In this document: piece by piece, positions 50,437 to 63,845 of the stretch | Position numbering within the stretch: position 1 is the stretch's first letter | How the letters are laid out: each line of letters begins with the position of its first letter | NCBI RefSeq assembly: GCF_001742185.1 | Contig: NZ_CP015750.1 | Coordinates: forward strand, 1,426,001-1,490,000 | Length of the DNA stretch: 64,000 nucleotides | Origin: Pectobacterium wasabiae CFBP 3304 | GTDB taxonomy: Bacteria > Pseudomonadota > Gammaproteobacteria > Enterobacterales > Enterobacteriaceae | Direction of reading: 5' to 3' | Made by a program: the position numbers and the translations under genes | Notes under the pieces: generated by a model | Seen by the model: the letters and a program-made list of their open reading frames with translations, nothing else | Told to the model about the DNA's origin: nothing | The model's database searches: none

Positions 50437-51768
50437 ATGTCTGAAATGACCCCGCGCGAGATAGTCAGCGAACTCGACAGCTATATCATCGGCCAGAATA
50501 AAGCCAAGCGTGCCGTTTCCATCGCACTGCGTAACCGCTGGCGTCGTATGCAGTTGGACGAAGCACTCCGCCATGAAGTGACGCCGAAAAATATTCTGAT
50601 GATTGGCCCGACCGGCGTAGGTAAAACCGAAATCGCTCGCCGTCTGGCGAAGCTTGCCAATGCGCCGTTCATCAAAGTGGAAGCAACCAAATTCACCGAA
50701 GTTGGCTATGTGGGTAAGGAAGTCGATTCCATCATCCGCGATCTGACGGATTCTGCGATAAAAATGGTGCGCCACCAGTCCATCGAAAAAAATCGCTTCC
50801 GTGCGGAAGAACTGGCAGAAGACCGCATTTTAGACGTGCTGATCCCTCCGGCGAAAAACAACTGGGGACAGGCAGAAGGCACGCAGGAGCCCTCAGCAAC
50901 GCGTCAGGCATTCCGCAAGAAACTGCGTGAAGGCCAGTTGGACGACAAAGAGATCGAGATCGATCTGGCTGCCGCCCCGGTTGGCGTAGAGATCATGGCA
51001 CCGCCGGGCATGGAAGAGATGACCAACCAGCTACAGTCCATGTTCCAGAATCTGGCAGGCCAGAAGCAGAAAGCCCGCAAGGTAAAAATCAAAGACGCTT
51101 TCAAGCTGCTGATAGAAGAAGAAGCCGCCAAGCTGGTGAACCCGGAAGAGTTGAAGCAACAGGCGATTGAAGCCGTTGAGCAGCACGGTATTGTGTTCAT
51201 CGACGAGATCGACAAAATCTGTAAGCGTGGCGAAAGCTCCGGCCCGGATGTTTCCCGTGAAGGTGTTCAGCGCGACCTGCTGCCGCTGGTTGAAGGTTGC
51301 ACCGTATCGACCAAGCACGGCATGGTCAAAACCGACCATATCCTGTTTATCGCGTCTGGTGCGTTCCAGGTTGCCAGCCCGTCCGATCTGATTCCAGAGT
51401 TGCAGGGTCGCCTGCCGATTCGTGTGGAATTGCAGGCGCTGACGACGGAAGACTTCGAGCGTATTCTGACAGAGCCGAGCGCCTCGTTGACCGAACAGTA
51501 CAAAGCGCTGATGGCGACGGAAGGCGTGGATATTTCATTCACCGCCGATGGTATCCGTCGCATTGCCGAAGCGGCCTGGCAGGTAAACGAAAGCACCGAG
51601 AATATCGGCGCGCGCCGTCTGCATACCGTGATGGAGCGTCTGATCGAAGATGTTTCTTACGACGCCAGCGAAATGAACGGTCAAAGCGTTACCATTGACG
51701 CAGATTATGTACGTAATCATCTCGATGAATTAGTAGCAGATGAAGATCTGAGTCGATTTATCTTATAA
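50437..51768 (+). CDS. hslU: ATPase subunit HslU of the HslUV protease
   Basis: 443-residue AAA+ unfoldase. The N-terminal Walker A is GPTGVGKTE (about residues 57-65), Walker B is [13 protein letters not shown], and sensor 2 is [14 protein letters not shown]. The middle I-domain (about 110-240) admits substrates, and the C-terminal tail (DEDLSRFIL) docks into HslV. Cotranscribed with hslV. Length equals E. coli. Confidence 0.99.
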   Translation: MSEMTPREIVSELDSYIIGQNKAKRAVSIALRNRWRRMQLDEALRHEVTPKNILMIGPTGVGKTEIARRLAKLANAPFIKVEATKFTEVGYVGKEVDSIIRDLTDSAIKMVRHQSIEKNRFRAEELAEDRILDVLIPPAKNNWGQAEGTQEPSATRQAFRKKLREGQLDDKEIEIDLAAAPVGVEIMAPPGMEEMTNQLQSMFQNLAGQKQKARKVKIKDAFKLLIEEEAAKLVNPEELKQQAIEAVEQHGIVFIDEIDKICKRGESSGPDVSREGVQRDLLPLVEGCTVSTKHGMVKTDHILFIASGAFQVASPSDLIPELQGRLPIRVELQALTTEDFERILTEPSASLTEQYKALMATEGVDISFTADGIRRIAEAAWQVNESTENIGARRLHTVMERLIEDVSYDASEMNGQSVTIDADYVRNHLDELVADEDLSRFIL

Positions 51769-51798
51769 TCCATTTTCGCGGATCGCACGATTAACGAT

Positions 51799-51829
51799 AA
51801 AGTGGGAGGCGTTGGCCTCCCACTTTTGT
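51799..51829 (+). terminator. Terminator after hslVU
   Basis: Stem AAAGTGGGAGGC / GCCTCCCACTTT (51799-51810, 51815-51826) with a GTTG loop, then a T. It ends hslVU 31 bp after the hslU stop. Confidence 0.9.
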
Positions 51830-51913
51830 TTCTGACGCCGCCATCACTGACTTTTTTTGTTTATAAACGGATGATTCACGCAATTGGATCGTCAATAAAA
51901 ATTGAAGCACACC

Positions 51914-52831
51914 ATGACCTTATTGACCCATAGCAGCAAAACCAAAGCCTGGCTGGATAGTCTTCGTCCAAAAACGTTGCCATTAGCTTTTGCATCCATC
52001 GTCACCGGCTCAGCAATTGCGAGCTGGCACAGCAACTTTAAACCGGGCGTAGCATTACTGGCATTATTGACCGCCGGGCTACTGCAAATCCTTTCCAACC
52101 TGGCAAACGACTATGGGGATGCGATAAAAGGCAGCGATACAGAGGAACGCATCGGGCCGCTACGCGGTATCCAGACCGGTGCTATTACGCTGTCGCAGTT
52201 GCGCAATGCGCTCATCGTGACCGTGGCCCTCACGATCATTTCCGGCGTGAGCCTGGTGATTCTGGCGTGTGAAAAACCAGCGGATATCTTTGGCTTCCTG
52301 ATTCTGGGGCTGTTAGCGATTTTCGCCGCGATCACCTATACCGTCGGCAACAAACCCTATGGCTATATCGGGCTTGGTGATATCTCGGTGCTGATCTTTT
52401 TCGGCTGGCTCAGCGTAGCAGGGTCGTATTATCTGCAAACTGGCCATTTCGATAGCGTCGTGATGCTGCCTGCAACGGCCTGCGGCCTGCTGGCGACAGC
52501 AGTACTGAATATCAACAACCTGCGCGATATCGACAACGATCGCATTAGCGGAAAAAATACGCTGGCGGTGCGTCTCGGGGCGGAAAAAGCACGCTTCTAC
52601 CACACGATGCTGCTGCTACTGGCACCGGTTTGTCTTGGACTGTTCGCGGCATTTTATCTGCACAGTCTGGCCGGCTGGCTGTTTATTCTGGCGCTCCCAC
52701 TGCTGATTAAGCAGGCGCGCTATGTACTGCGTGAAACCAGCGCATTCAGTATGCGTCCGATGCTGGAAAAAACGGTAAAAGGTGCGCTGCTGACCAACAT
52801 TCTGTTCGCCGTAGGTGTGATACTGAGCTAA
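51914..52831 (+). CDS. menA: 1,4-dihydroxy-2-naphthoate octaprenyltransferase
   Basis: 305-residue integral membrane prenyltransferase of menaquinone synthesis. The first Asp-rich motif is NLANDYGDAIKGSD (about residues 60-73) and the second is NNLRDIDNDRISGKNT; both bind prenyl diphosphate through Mg2+. About eight or nine membrane segments. The start was placed at the ATG at 51914 (MTLLTHSSKTKAW); a TTG at 51902 is also in frame. Downstream rraA has its own short promoter region. Confidence 0.95.
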   Translation: MTLLTHSSKTKAWLDSLRPKTLPLAFASIVTGSAIASWHSNFKPGVALLALLTAGLLQILSNLANDYGDAIKGSDTEERIGPLRGIQTGAITLSQLRNALIVTVALTIISGVSLVILACEKPADIFGFLILGLLAIFAAITYTVGNKPYGYIGLGDISVLIFFGWLSVAGSYYLQTGHFDSVVMLPATACGLLATAVLNINNLRDIDNDRISGKNTLAVRLGAEKARFYHTMLLLLAPVCLGLFAAFYLHSLAGWLFILALPLLIKQARYVLRETSAFSMRPMLEKTVKGALLTNILFAVGVILS

Positions 52832-52923
52832 GCGTAGGCGAAAACGATGCGCATTTACTGATGCGCATCAAGTTAACATTTGATGATTTTGCCAACAGCC
52901 GCCAGAAAGGGATATACTCATGA

Positions 52924-53436
<513 letters not shown>

Positions 53437-53525
53437 TATCGTTGAATTGTCAGGGGTTGATGGCGTCGAGCGATGATAATGGGTAGATCGTAAAGACGCG
53501 GTAAATACGTCCCTGTACGCTCGAG

Positions 53526-53545
53526 CCGCGCCATCCCTGGCGCGG
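53526..53545. other. Stem-loop between rraA and zapB
   Basis: CCGCGCCA / TGGCGCGG (53526-53533, 53538-53545) with a TCCC loop, between the convergent rraA and zapB. It has no T-run next to it, so terminator function is possible but not clear. Confidence 0.45.
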
Positions 53546-53619
53546 ACGCTTTACTCTTCTATCCCATTATCACCGTTCTACTTCAGTGAAACAGGCTTCT
53601 CAGGCTGTCAAAAGTCCTA

Positions 53620-53859
53620 TTAGACTTCTTCCATTTTGCCTAACAGCGCGCGCAGGCGCTCTTGCCATACCACTTGCTCTTCTTTCAACTGCTCGTTCTC
53701 GCGCACCAGCGCTTCACGTGAACCCGCTGCCGCCTGAACATCCTGCGACAGTGTGTTGTTCTGTTCTTTCAGCTCTTCAATTTCCATTTGCAACAGCGTG
53801 ATGGTATCAATCGCCTGCTGAACTTTCGCTTCCAGCTTTTCAAACACTTCAAATGACAT
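53620..53859 (-). CDS. zapB: Cell division protein ZapB
   Basis: 79-residue coiled-coil protein (E. coli 81) that links ZapA and the MatP-marked terminus to the Z ring. Practically the whole sequence is heptad-rich ([30 protein letters not shown]). The start ATG follows AAGGGG. It is convergent with rraA and divergent from glpF, as in E. coli. Confidence 0.98.
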   Translation of the reverse strand: MSFEVFEKLEAKVQQAIDTITLLQMEIEELKEQNNTLSQDVQAAAGSREALVRENEQLKEEQVVWQERLRALLGKMEEV

Positions 53860-54088
53860 TCTTCAAACCCCTTTTAATCGCAACAAGGCAAAGATCGGTT
53901 AACGCTGGCTTTCGGACTCTGTAACCAACACTCACGGTGTCGCGTCATCCGCCCACAAACATAATCCTGACCGCGGGACGGCTGGCAAGACAGACCATAG
54001 CGAAATTGTATGTAGCCAATGGTGCTCTGTCTAGCGCACATCCCCCACTACGCGAGTGTCGCAGCTTTTCTTACTTAACACTATCAGT

Positions 54089-54143
54089 ACAAACTGAAAA
54101 ATCAGCAATACAAACTGAAAAACGAGCGGCTCAAACTGAAAAC
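54089..54143. repeat. Three 21-bp spaced direct repeats upstream of glpF
   Basis: CAAACTGAAAA occurs at 54090, 54111 and 54132, exactly 21 bp apart (the first two share ACAAACTGAAAAA). A 21-bp period is two helical turns, so the three copies face the same side of DNA. They lie about 265 bp before glpF. No known binding protein matches this motif. Confidence 0.65.
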
Positions 54144-54408
54144 TACCCCATTCGCTTCTCCATTACTCCTATTGTGTTAAGAAATTTAACTAATGCGTTA
54201 ACACGCGCCGTGTATGGAAAACCATGGCGAGTCATTTTATAAGCGAATACGCTCATTTTTTTGACGAACAACACACATTTCAATTTCGATATTTCTCGTT
54301 TTCGAGCATTAACGATAAATTCACATCATAAATACATTTAAAACAGGGGATGCCACCAACGGTATCCTTAGACCTACCACTCTGTACGTTACCCAGCAGG
54401 AAAAAAAT
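54144..54408 (+). promoter_or_regulatory. glpFK promoter region with GlpR-like half-sites
   Basis: The 265 bp before glpF have no gene. Several TTCGA/TCGAA and CGA-containing half-sites cluster at about 54245-54325 (TTTCGATATTTCTCG, TTTTCGAGCATTAACGA, GACGAACA), the pattern of GlpR operators, which control glpFK in E. coli. Operator ends and CRP sites could not be fixed. Confidence 0.5.
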
Positions 54409-56813
<2,405 letters not shown>

Positions 56814-56825
56814 TCTCGCCACATA

Positions 56826-56851
56826 GGGCGCGCCTGTCGCGCCCGTTTTTT
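56826..56851 (+). terminator. Terminator after glpK
   Basis: Stem GGGCGCG / CGCGCCC (56826-56832, 56838-56844) followed by GTTTTTT. It lies 12 bp after the glpK stop codon. Confidence 0.9.
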
Positions 56852-56939
56852 CCATCTCGCTTAACCGCCGCCCTTCCCCGTTGTGATAAAATCCTCGCCC
56901 ACATCTCTTCCTTTCCCTATCGACAATAGACAGGTATTT

Positions 56940-57950
56940 ATGAAACGTGAATTAGCCATTGAGTTCTCGCGCGTCACCGAAGCAGCCGCGCTGGCAGGCT
57001 ATAAGTGGTTAGGTCGTGGCGACAAGAATTCCGCCGACAATGCCGCCGTACAGGCAATGCGAATCATGCTGAATCAGGTCAATATCAACGGTCAGATTGT
57101 CATCGGCGAAGGGGAAATTGACGAAGCGCCCATGCTATTCATCGGTGAGCAGGTCGGTACCGGCCAAGGCGATGCCGTGGACATTGCCGTCGATCCGATT
57201 GAAGGCACGCGGATGACGGCAATGGGTCAGGCGAATGCGCTCGCAGTGCTAGCCGTCGGCGAAAAAGGGGCGTTTCTGCACGCACCAGACATGTACATGG
57301 AAAAGCTGATCGTCGGGCCCGAGGCAAAGGGTGCGATTGACCTCACTCTGCCGCTGGCGGACAACCTGCGAAATATCGCGCTGAAGCTAGGTAAACCGCT
57401 CAGCCAGTTAACCGTCACTACGCTGGCTAAACCGCGCCATGATGCCTGCATCGCAGAAATGCAGCAGTTGGGCGTGAAAGTGTTCGCTATTCCAGACGGC
57501 GACGTCGCCGCCTCAATCCTCACCTGCATGCCGGATAGCGAAGTTGACGTGCTGTACGGCATCGGCGGTGCTCCAGAAGGCGTAATCTCGGCAGCCGTTA
57601 TCCGTGCGCTTGATGGCGACATGCAAGGACGCTTACTGGCACGTCATGAGGTCAAAGGCGATAGCGCTGAAAACCGCCGTATCGGTGAAGACGAGCTGGC
57701 ACGCTGCCGACAAATGGGCATTGAAGCCAGTGTCGTCCTCAAACTCGACGACATGGCGCGCAACGACAACGTGATTTTCTCCGCAACGGGCATCACCAAA
57801 GGTGACTTGCTGGATGGGATCGCGCGTAAAGGCAACATGGCTACCACGGAAACGCTGCTGATCCGCGGTAAGTCTCGCACGATCCGCCGGATTAAATCGA
57901 CGCACTATCTGGATCGTAAGGATCGCAAGCTGCACGAATTCCTGCTGTAG
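56940..57950 (+). CDS. glpX: Fructose-1,6-bisphosphatase, class II
   Basis: 336-residue metal-dependent phosphatase of gluconeogenesis, needed for growth on glycerol together with Fbp. Active-site motifs are DNAAVQAMR, VIGEGEIDEAPMLFIGE and DPIEGTRMT. The start is the ATG at 56940 (MKRELAIEFSRVTEAAALAG), same as E. coli; an ORF start at 56883 adds 19 residues with no support. It sits downstream of glpK with a terminator between them. Confidence 0.97.
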   Translation: MKRELAIEFSRVTEAAALAGYKWLGRGDKNSADNAAVQAMRIMLNQVNINGQIVIGEGEIDEAPMLFIGEQVGTGQGDAVDIAVDPIEGTRMTAMGQANALAVLAVGEKGAFLHAPDMYMEKLIVGPEAKGAIDLTLPLADNLRNIALKLGKPLSQLTVTTLAKPRHDACIAEMQQLGVKVFAIPDGDVAASILTCMPDSEVDVLYGIGGAPEGVISAAVIRALDGDMQGRLLARHEVKGDSAENRRIGEDELARCRQMGIEASVVLKLDDMARNDNVIFSATGITKGDLLDGIARKGNMATTETLLIRGKSRTIRRIKSTHYLDRKDRKLHEFLL

Positions 57951-58034
57951 CAGACCACTGACTGATTGTTTCACAGTTGTTAATAAATGGCGTATCTTAG
58001 ACACACGATTTACATGCACGAATAGTGGCGTCGA

Positions 58035-58231
58035 TACCCTAGATAATTCGAGTTGCAGGCAGGCGGCAATCGCGCAGGTCCCCAGGAGCTTACTCAAGTA
58101 AGTGACTGGGGTGAGCAAGAACAAATTGGCTTAGCCAATTTGAACGCCGCTTGCGACGGCCCCTCAGGGCGAGGCTCAGAGATGAGTCGAGTATTGCCAA
58201 CGCACATGTAGCTTGAAGTATGACGGGTACA
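58035..58231. repeat. Dispersed repeat, long copy 4 (glpX-fpr gap)
   Basis: 197 bp with the same ends as copies 1 and 3 (TACCCTAGATAATTCGAG and CTTGAAGTATGACGGGTA) and the core CTTACTCAAGTAAG. It carries about 75 bp of extra sequence between them, including a near-perfect hairpin CAAATTGGCT / AGCCAATTTG (58122-58142). It ends 16 bp before the fpr start, so the fpr promoter must be in or before it. Confidence 0.75.
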
Positions 58232-58247
58232 ACAGGAGCAGAAAAAT

Positions 58248-58994
58248 ATGGCTGAGTGGGTAACTGGCAAAGTGATTCAGGTGGAAAACTGGACAGAAAA
58301 TCTGTTTAGCATTCGGGTTCATGCACCCGCCGATTCATTCACTGCCGGGCAGTATGGCAAGCTCGCGCTGGAGATTGAGGGTGAAAAAGTACAGCGCGCG
58401 TATTCCTATGTGAACGCGCCCAGCGATCCTACGCTTGAGTTCTATCTGGTGACCGTGCCGGAAGGCAAACTTAGCCCTCATCTGCATACGTTGCAGCCCG
58501 GTTCAGAACTCTTGATCGTCAAAGAGGCCGCTGGCTTTTTCGTGCTGGAAGAGATTCCCGATTGTGAAACGCTGTGGATGCTGGCAACAGGTACGGGTAT
58601 CGGCCCTTATCTGTCGATCCTTCAAGAAGGAAAGGATTTGGAACGCTTTAAGAACATCGTACTGGTTCACGCCGCCCGGTTCTCACGCGATCTGAGCTAT
58701 CTGCCGCTGATGCAGCAATTACAGCAGCGCTACCACGGCAAGCTGCATATTCAAACGGTAGTTAGCCGGGAAGAGGAAGCAGGCTCGCTGACAGGCCGTA
58801 TTCCTACGTTGATCAGCAACGGCACGCTGGAAGCCGCAGTGGGCTTGCCGATGGATACCGCCACCAGCCATGTCATGCTGTGCGGTAACCCACAAATGGT
58901 ACGTGATACTCAGCTATTGCTGAAAGAAGAGCGACAAATGACCAAGCACCTGCGTCGCAGACCCGGTCATATGACCGCCGAAAACTATTGGTAA
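58248..58994 (+). CDS. fpr: Ferredoxin/flavodoxin-NADP reductase
   Basis: 248-residue FAD enzyme (E. coli Fpr 248) that passes electrons from NADPH to flavodoxin or ferredoxin, feeding radical SAM enzymes and the oxidative stress response. The FAD site RAYSYVNAPSDP and the NADP site MLATGTGIGPYLSIL and HVMLCGNPQMVRDTQ are conserved; the C-terminus ends in tryptophan, as usual. Preceded by a repeat; convergent with yiiR. Confidence 0.97.
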   Translation: MAEWVTGKVIQVENWTENLFSIRVHAPADSFTAGQYGKLALEIEGEKVQRAYSYVNAPSDPTLEFYLVTVPEGKLSPHLHTLQPGSELLIVKEAAGFFVLEEIPDCETLWMLATGTGIGPYLSILQEGKDLERFKNIVLVHAARFSRDLSYLPLMQQLQQRYHGKLHIQTVVSREEEAGSLTGRIPTLISNGTLEAAVGLPMDTATSHVMLCGNPQMVRDTQLLLKEERQMTKHLRRRPGHMTAENYW

Positions 58995-59012
58995 ACAGCA
59001 AATTATTCCCAA

Positions 59013-59435
59013 TCAGCGGCGGAAGCGGAATGGCTCCGCCTCTGCTCCAAACCGGTTTTCCCCTTTTGTTCCCAGAAAAACACCGCAGTCGAGCAACGTC
59101 ATCACCACAATCAGGATCGGCAAGAAGCGGCCAATGCCCCACTGCCAGATGGCGGAGAACATGTACCAATTGCCTGAGGCCAGTACCCACGCCACCACTA
59201 GCAGCAGCGCCCACCAGCCGCTTTTGTTACGGTCGTGCAGCCGCTTCACCATCATCGCCGCCGTCGGCCACAGCAAAGCCACTAAACCAAACGCCGTCAA
59301 TTGCGTATCCAGCCAGCTTTGACCAGAAAGCGTAAACAATACCGCCATCAGCGCCACCCAAATACCCATCCAGAGCCAGAAATCACGACGACCAATACGT
59401 CCTTTAAACGAGAAGCACCATTGCTGTAATGTCAT
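59013..59435 (-). CDS. yiiR: DUF805 family inner-membrane protein
   Basis: 140-residue membrane protein with about four hydrophobic segments. The DUF805 marks are FKGRIGRRDFWLWMG at the N-terminus and MVKRLHDRNKSGWWALLL in the middle. It is the equivalent of E. coli YiiR by position between fpr and yiiQ. No function is known. Confidence 0.9.
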   Translation of the reverse strand: MTLQQWCFSFKGRIGRRDFWLWMGIWVALMAVLFTLSGQSWLDTQLTAFGLVALLWPTAAMMVKRLHDRNKSGWWALLLVVAWVLASGNWYMFSAIWQWGIGRFLPILIVVMTLLDCGVFLGTKGENRFGAEAEPFRFRR

Positions 59436-59631
59436 TAACGATAACGCCCTGAATTGTTAGCCTGTCTGGCCGAATCAATCTTGATTTATTGTGGGTGATT
59501 TTACCTCAACCAAGATGTTTACCTGCAATCTTTACGCGATTTTTGACAACGGCATACAAATGCCGCTTTAATCGAACGTATTCTGCCGTTATCGGCCTGT
59601 ACATCTTCTGAAGTGGCTGACCTGAACCCCT

Positions 59632-60231
59632 ATGACACGAAAACGCATCGCTTCACTGTTGGTTTTATCATCGCTGGTGCTGTACCAGACTCACGCGGGA
59701 GCCGATCCGACGTTTCCGCCCAAGGCATCAGCCAATGCGCCGTACCTGCTAGCCGGTGCCCCAACCTTCGATCAAACCATCACACAATTCCGTTCCCGCT
59801 ACAACCTGAGCAACCCAACGCTGCCGATCGGTGAATTTCGAGTTGTCGATACCGGCAACATCACCAGCATGTTGACGCGGGCCGCCAGTCGAATCAACGG
59901 CCACCTCTATGCCTCAACCGCACTGGAGAAAGGCACAGGGAAAATCAAAACGCTGCAAATCACCTGGCTATCGCAGCCGCAGAACGAACAAGAAACCGCA
60001 GCGCGTCGTAAACAGGCTATCGACTATATGGCAGCACTGGCACGCACGTTCGTCCCGTCGCTGACGGAAGAACAGAGTGTGAAAAAAGTCACCGAACTGC
60101 TGGAAAAGGGCAAAGGGAAGCGCTTTTATCAGCAAACAGAAGGGGCCTTGCGCTATGTAGTTGCAGATGACGGCGAAAAAGGGCTAACTTTTGCTGTTGA
60201 ACCGATTAAGCTAACGCTATCTGAACCGTGA
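59632..60231 (+). CDS. yiiQ: Periplasmic DUF1454 family protein
   Basis: 199-residue protein with a signal peptide (MTRKRIASLLVLSSLVLYQT, cleaved near AGA). The rest has the family marks YLLAGAPTFDQTITQFRSRY and EGALRYVVADDGEKGLTFAV shared with E. coli YiiQ, also 199 residues. The function is unknown. It lies upstream of tpiA with a 160-bp gap and its own apparent start. Confidence 0.93.
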   Translation: MTRKRIASLLVLSSLVLYQTHAGADPTFPPKASANAPYLLAGAPTFDQTITQFRSRYNLSNPTLPIGEFRVVDTGNITSMLTRAASRINGHLYASTALEKGTGKIKTLQITWLSQPQNEQETAARRKQAIDYMAALARTFVPSLTEEQSVKKVTELLEKGKGKRFYQQTEGALRYVVADDGEKGLTFAVEPIKLTLSEP

Positions 60232-60352
60232 TCAACACGGTAATTCATGACGAAAAACAGAGCCACGGTCACATTTCGTCTCTATACTGTGGGCAAGTTA
60301 TATTGCCTGATGGGCAGTACTATTTACGTCATTAATGCGTTTTATTCATTAA

Positions 60353-61158
<806 letters not shown>

Positions 61159-61192
61159 GCTTTTATCGAAAACAGACGGAAGTTCGTCTGAT

Positions 61193-61233
61193 AAAAAAGC
61201 CGGTTCACGCTATTGCGCCAACCGGCTTTTTTT
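61193..61233 (+). terminator. Terminator after tpiA
   Basis: Stem AAAAGCCGGTT / AACCGGCTTTT (61195-61205, 61220-61230) followed by TTT. It lies 35 bp after the tpiA stop. A smaller hairpin CAGACG / CGTCTG (61173-61190) precedes it. Confidence 0.88.
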
Positions 61234-61363
61234 ATGACGGACATCCCTCTCCGTCACCCTTCGGGCCGTTGCTTACGCAACGTTGAAAAACGCTCCCGGC
61301 GTTTTTTATGCGAACAGGACACTCGCTCCCCTTCTTTTCAGCCGTCTGTTAACGGCTCAACGG

Positions 61364-62467
61364 TTACTTCACCGTAGGGATTTGCTGCGTAATGCAGTGA
61401 ATATTTCCCCCGCCCAGCAGGATTTCCCGCGCTGGCACGCCGCTAATCACGTAGCCAGGGAACATCTGTCGCAGCAGATCGCGTGCAACGTCATCCGTCC
61501 TCTCATCCAGCAGTGGAAAAACAATCTGCTGATTGCTGATCAGGAAGTTCACATAAGACCCCGCCAGACGAGAACCAGCAAGACGTTCAACCGCATCACC
61601 ACTGTCCACGCCCTGCGCTTCCTCTTTAGTCGCATAGAGCGGGCCGGGAGCAGGTAGTTTCCAGATTTTCAGCTCACGCCCTTGTGCATCCCGCGCTGTC
61701 GAAAGAACCTCATAGGCCGCGACAGAGCGTGCATACTGTGGATCGTTTTCATCATCGGTCCAGTGCAGTGCCACTTCACCGGGACGCACGAAACAGCACA
61801 TGTTATCGATATGACCGTCGGTTTCGTCGTTGTACACGCCCTCTTCCAGCCAGATAATCGTCGAAATGCTGAGGTAATCACGCATTAGCTGTTCGATTTC
61901 CGCCTTACCCAGATGCGGGTTACGATTCGGATTGAGCAAGCATTCTGCCGTGGTCAGCAGCGTGCCTTCACCATCGACATGGATCGAGCCGCCCTCCAAA
62001 ATCAGCGGTACGGCATAGCGCGCAGCCTGATGATAATCCAGCACCTGCGCCGCGACGTTTTCATCCTGACGCCAGTCTTCATACAAACCGCCCAGCTCGC
62101 CGCCCCAGGCGTTGAACTGCCAGTCGATACCCCGACGCTCACCAGCCTGATTCAGCACGATGGTTGGGCCAGTGTCGCGCATCCAGGCATCGTCGCTTTC
62201 TATTTCCAGCAGCGTAACATTCACCGGCATCACTTTTTGCGCATCCGCCATGTAGCGTGCAGGCACGCCCATAATAACAGGCGTGTTTTGGGCGATAGCT
62301 TCCGCCACGCGCGCGAACGTTTTCTGCGCCGGAACGCCCTGCTCGCGCCAGTTGTCGGTACGATATGGCCAGAGCATCCACACGGCATCATGCGGAGCCC
62401 ACTCGGCGGGCATCGCAAAACCATCCTGGTGTGGCGTGGTGAGATGAGGAGTTGCTAACTGTGACAT
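61364..62467 (-). CDS. aguA: Agmatine deiminase
   Basis: 367-residue enzyme that converts agmatine to N-carbamoylputrescine and ammonia. The catalytic cysteine is in [13 protein letters not shown] near the C-terminus. Other marks are [12 protein letters not shown] and [13 protein letters not shown] (catalytic acid and histidine). The start was set at the ATG at 62467 with GGAG at 7 nt; a GTG three bases earlier is also in frame. It lies 3 bp after aguB and is coexpressed with it. E. coli K-12 lacks this route, so it is an accessory difference here. Confidence 0.95.
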   Translation of the reverse strand: MSQLATPHLTTPHQDGFAMPAEWAPHDAVWMLWPYRTDNWREQGVPAQKTFARVAEAIAQNTPVIMGVPARYMADAQKVMPVNVTLLEIESDDAWMRDTGPTIVLNQAGERRGIDWQFNAWGGELGGLYEDWRQDENVAAQVLDYHQAARYAVPLILEGGSIHVDGEGTLLTTAECLLNPNRNPHLGKAEIEQLMRDYLSISTIIWLEEGVYNDETDGHIDNMCCFVRPGEVALHWTDDENDPQYARSVAAYEVLSTARDAQGRELKIWKLPAPGPLYATKEEAQGVDSGDAVERLAGSRLAGSYVNFLISNQQIVFPLLDERTDDVARDLLRQMFPGYVISGVPAREILLGGGNIHCITQQIPTVK

Positions 62468-62470
62468 CAC

Positions 62471-63355
62471 TTATCTCCGAGTCTTGCCGTCTGAGCTGGC
62501 AATGGTGCCGTACATTTCCGGGCGACGGTCGCGAAACAGGCCCCATGAGGCACGCTGTGCAGCAATAGCGTCTAAATCGAACTCATGCACCAGAATGGCT
62601 TCATCCGTCTTATTGGCCTGTGCCAGTAGCGCACCGGTTTGATCGGCAATAAAGGACGAGCCGTAGAACGTCATATCCAGACCGTCGATATATTTGCTGG
62701 CTTCCGTACCGATACGGTTGGAGGCGATCACCGGCACCAGATTCGCGGCAGCATGACCTTGCTGAACGCGAGTCCAGTGCGGCTGGCTGTCGATATCCGG
62801 GTAAGCCGGTTCGGAACCAATGGCGGTCGGATAGAAAATCAGCTCTGCGCCCTGCAATGCCAGGCTACGTGCGGTTTCTGGAAACCACTGATCCCAGCAA
62901 ATACCCACGCCGATTTTCGCGTAGCGCGTCTGCCAGACTTTAAAGCCCGTGTCGCCCGGAATGAAGAATTGCTTCTCCTGATACGCCGGGCCGTTCGGAA
63001 TGTGGGTTTTGCGGTAAACATCCAACACGGAACCATCCGCATCAATCATCACCAGCGAGTTGTAATAGGCGTTATTCGCACGCTCAAAGAAGCTCAGCGG
63101 CAGCACCACATTCAACTCCGCCGCCAGTGCGGAAAAATGCTTAATCAGCGGGCTGGTTTCCAACTCCTGCGCCAGCGCATAGTGCTCCGGGCTCTGATCG
63201 ATACAAAAATACGGTGCGGCAAACAGTTCCTGAATCAGGATAACCTGTGCGCCTTTTGCATGCGCTTGTCGCACCAGTTTTTCAGCGTTTTCGATATTCT
63301 TGGGCAGCTCCCAGGAACACGCCATTTGTGTTGCGGCAACGGTAACTTTTTTCAT
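62471..63355 (-). CDS. aguB: N-carbamoylputrescine amidase
   Basis: 294-residue nitrilase-superfamily enzyme that turns N-carbamoylputrescine into putrescine, CO2 and ammonia. The Glu-Lys-Cys triad is visible: glutamate in LIQELFAAPYF, lysine in YRKTHIPNGPAYQEK, cysteine in GVGICWDQWFPE. It is first of the aguBA pair. Together they make putrescine from agmatine, a polyamine route separate from speB. Confidence 0.95.
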   Translation of the reverse strand: MKKVTVAATQMACSWELPKNIENAEKLVRQAHAKGAQVILIQELFAAPYFCIDQSPEHYALAQELETSPLIKHFSALAAELNVVLPLSFFERANNAYYNSLVMIDADGSVLDVYRKTHIPNGPAYQEKQFFIPGDTGFKVWQTRYAKIGVGICWDQWFPETARSLALQGAELIFYPTAIGSEPAYPDIDSQPHWTRVQQGHAAANLVPVIASNRIGTEASKYIDGLDMTFYGSSFIADQTGALLAQANKTDEAILVHEFDLDAIAAQRASWGLFRDRRPEMYGTIASSDGKTRR

Positions 63356-63706
63356 GCGAAAACCTCAATAATAACGATATATACCCGCCCTTTCTCACCG
63401 GCAGGTATCGGCAATAAGCATTTCTCTCGGTCACAATTATTCATCGGCGCTTTCCCGCGCGGCCTTAACGAGTGTAGAACAGCACGCCAGCGCATGCCCA
63501 ATAGGCGTATCCCGTTAAGATATTGACCGAGGATGACATGCGCATTATGCCAGTTAATGACGGCACGTCACTACGTCGAAGAATGATCTCGCCTGACAGG
63601 CTCACAGGATAAAGAAGAGAACCGATAACCAACAGTACAGGATTACAGTTCACCATGAAGGTCGGCGCGTTGCTGGTATTGTCACGGGCGACTGGACAGC
63701 GTCTGA

Positions 63707-63845
63707 CTGGATGAATCGACCTGTCTGGTGCACTATACCTACAATACGCAAAGTCAGGTGACTACCGTCACCGGGCAGGGCGGTAGCGTGCACCGCCGTT
63801 TTACCTGGCACGATCGCCAGCGAACGGCCTGCTTAGCGAATTAAT
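63707..63845 (+). pseudogene. Probable decayed Rhs/YD-repeat fragment
   Basis: An open stretch with no start codon encodes about 45 residues up to a TAA at 63843. Its middle reads HYTYNTQSQVTTVTGQGGSV and HRRFTWHDRQRTACLAN, which looks like the YD-repeat pattern of Rhs proteins (Y-x-Y-x3-G-x-V-T-x-V-T). It has no in-frame upstream coding beyond a stop at 63704-63706. It appears to be a leftover of an Rhs gene; the evidence is a short motif only. Confidence 0.35.

Noticed and set aside
52846..52869. Hairpin GATGCGCAT / ATGCGCATC after menA as terminator
   Set aside because: It has a good stem but no T-run after it, and rraA follows closely; not enough to call a terminator.
63465..63656. 63-residue minus-strand ORF with hydrophobic stretches
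   Set aside because: No clear ribosome site, no recognisable domain, and it lies in the aguB upstream region. It cannot be distinguished from a chance ORF.
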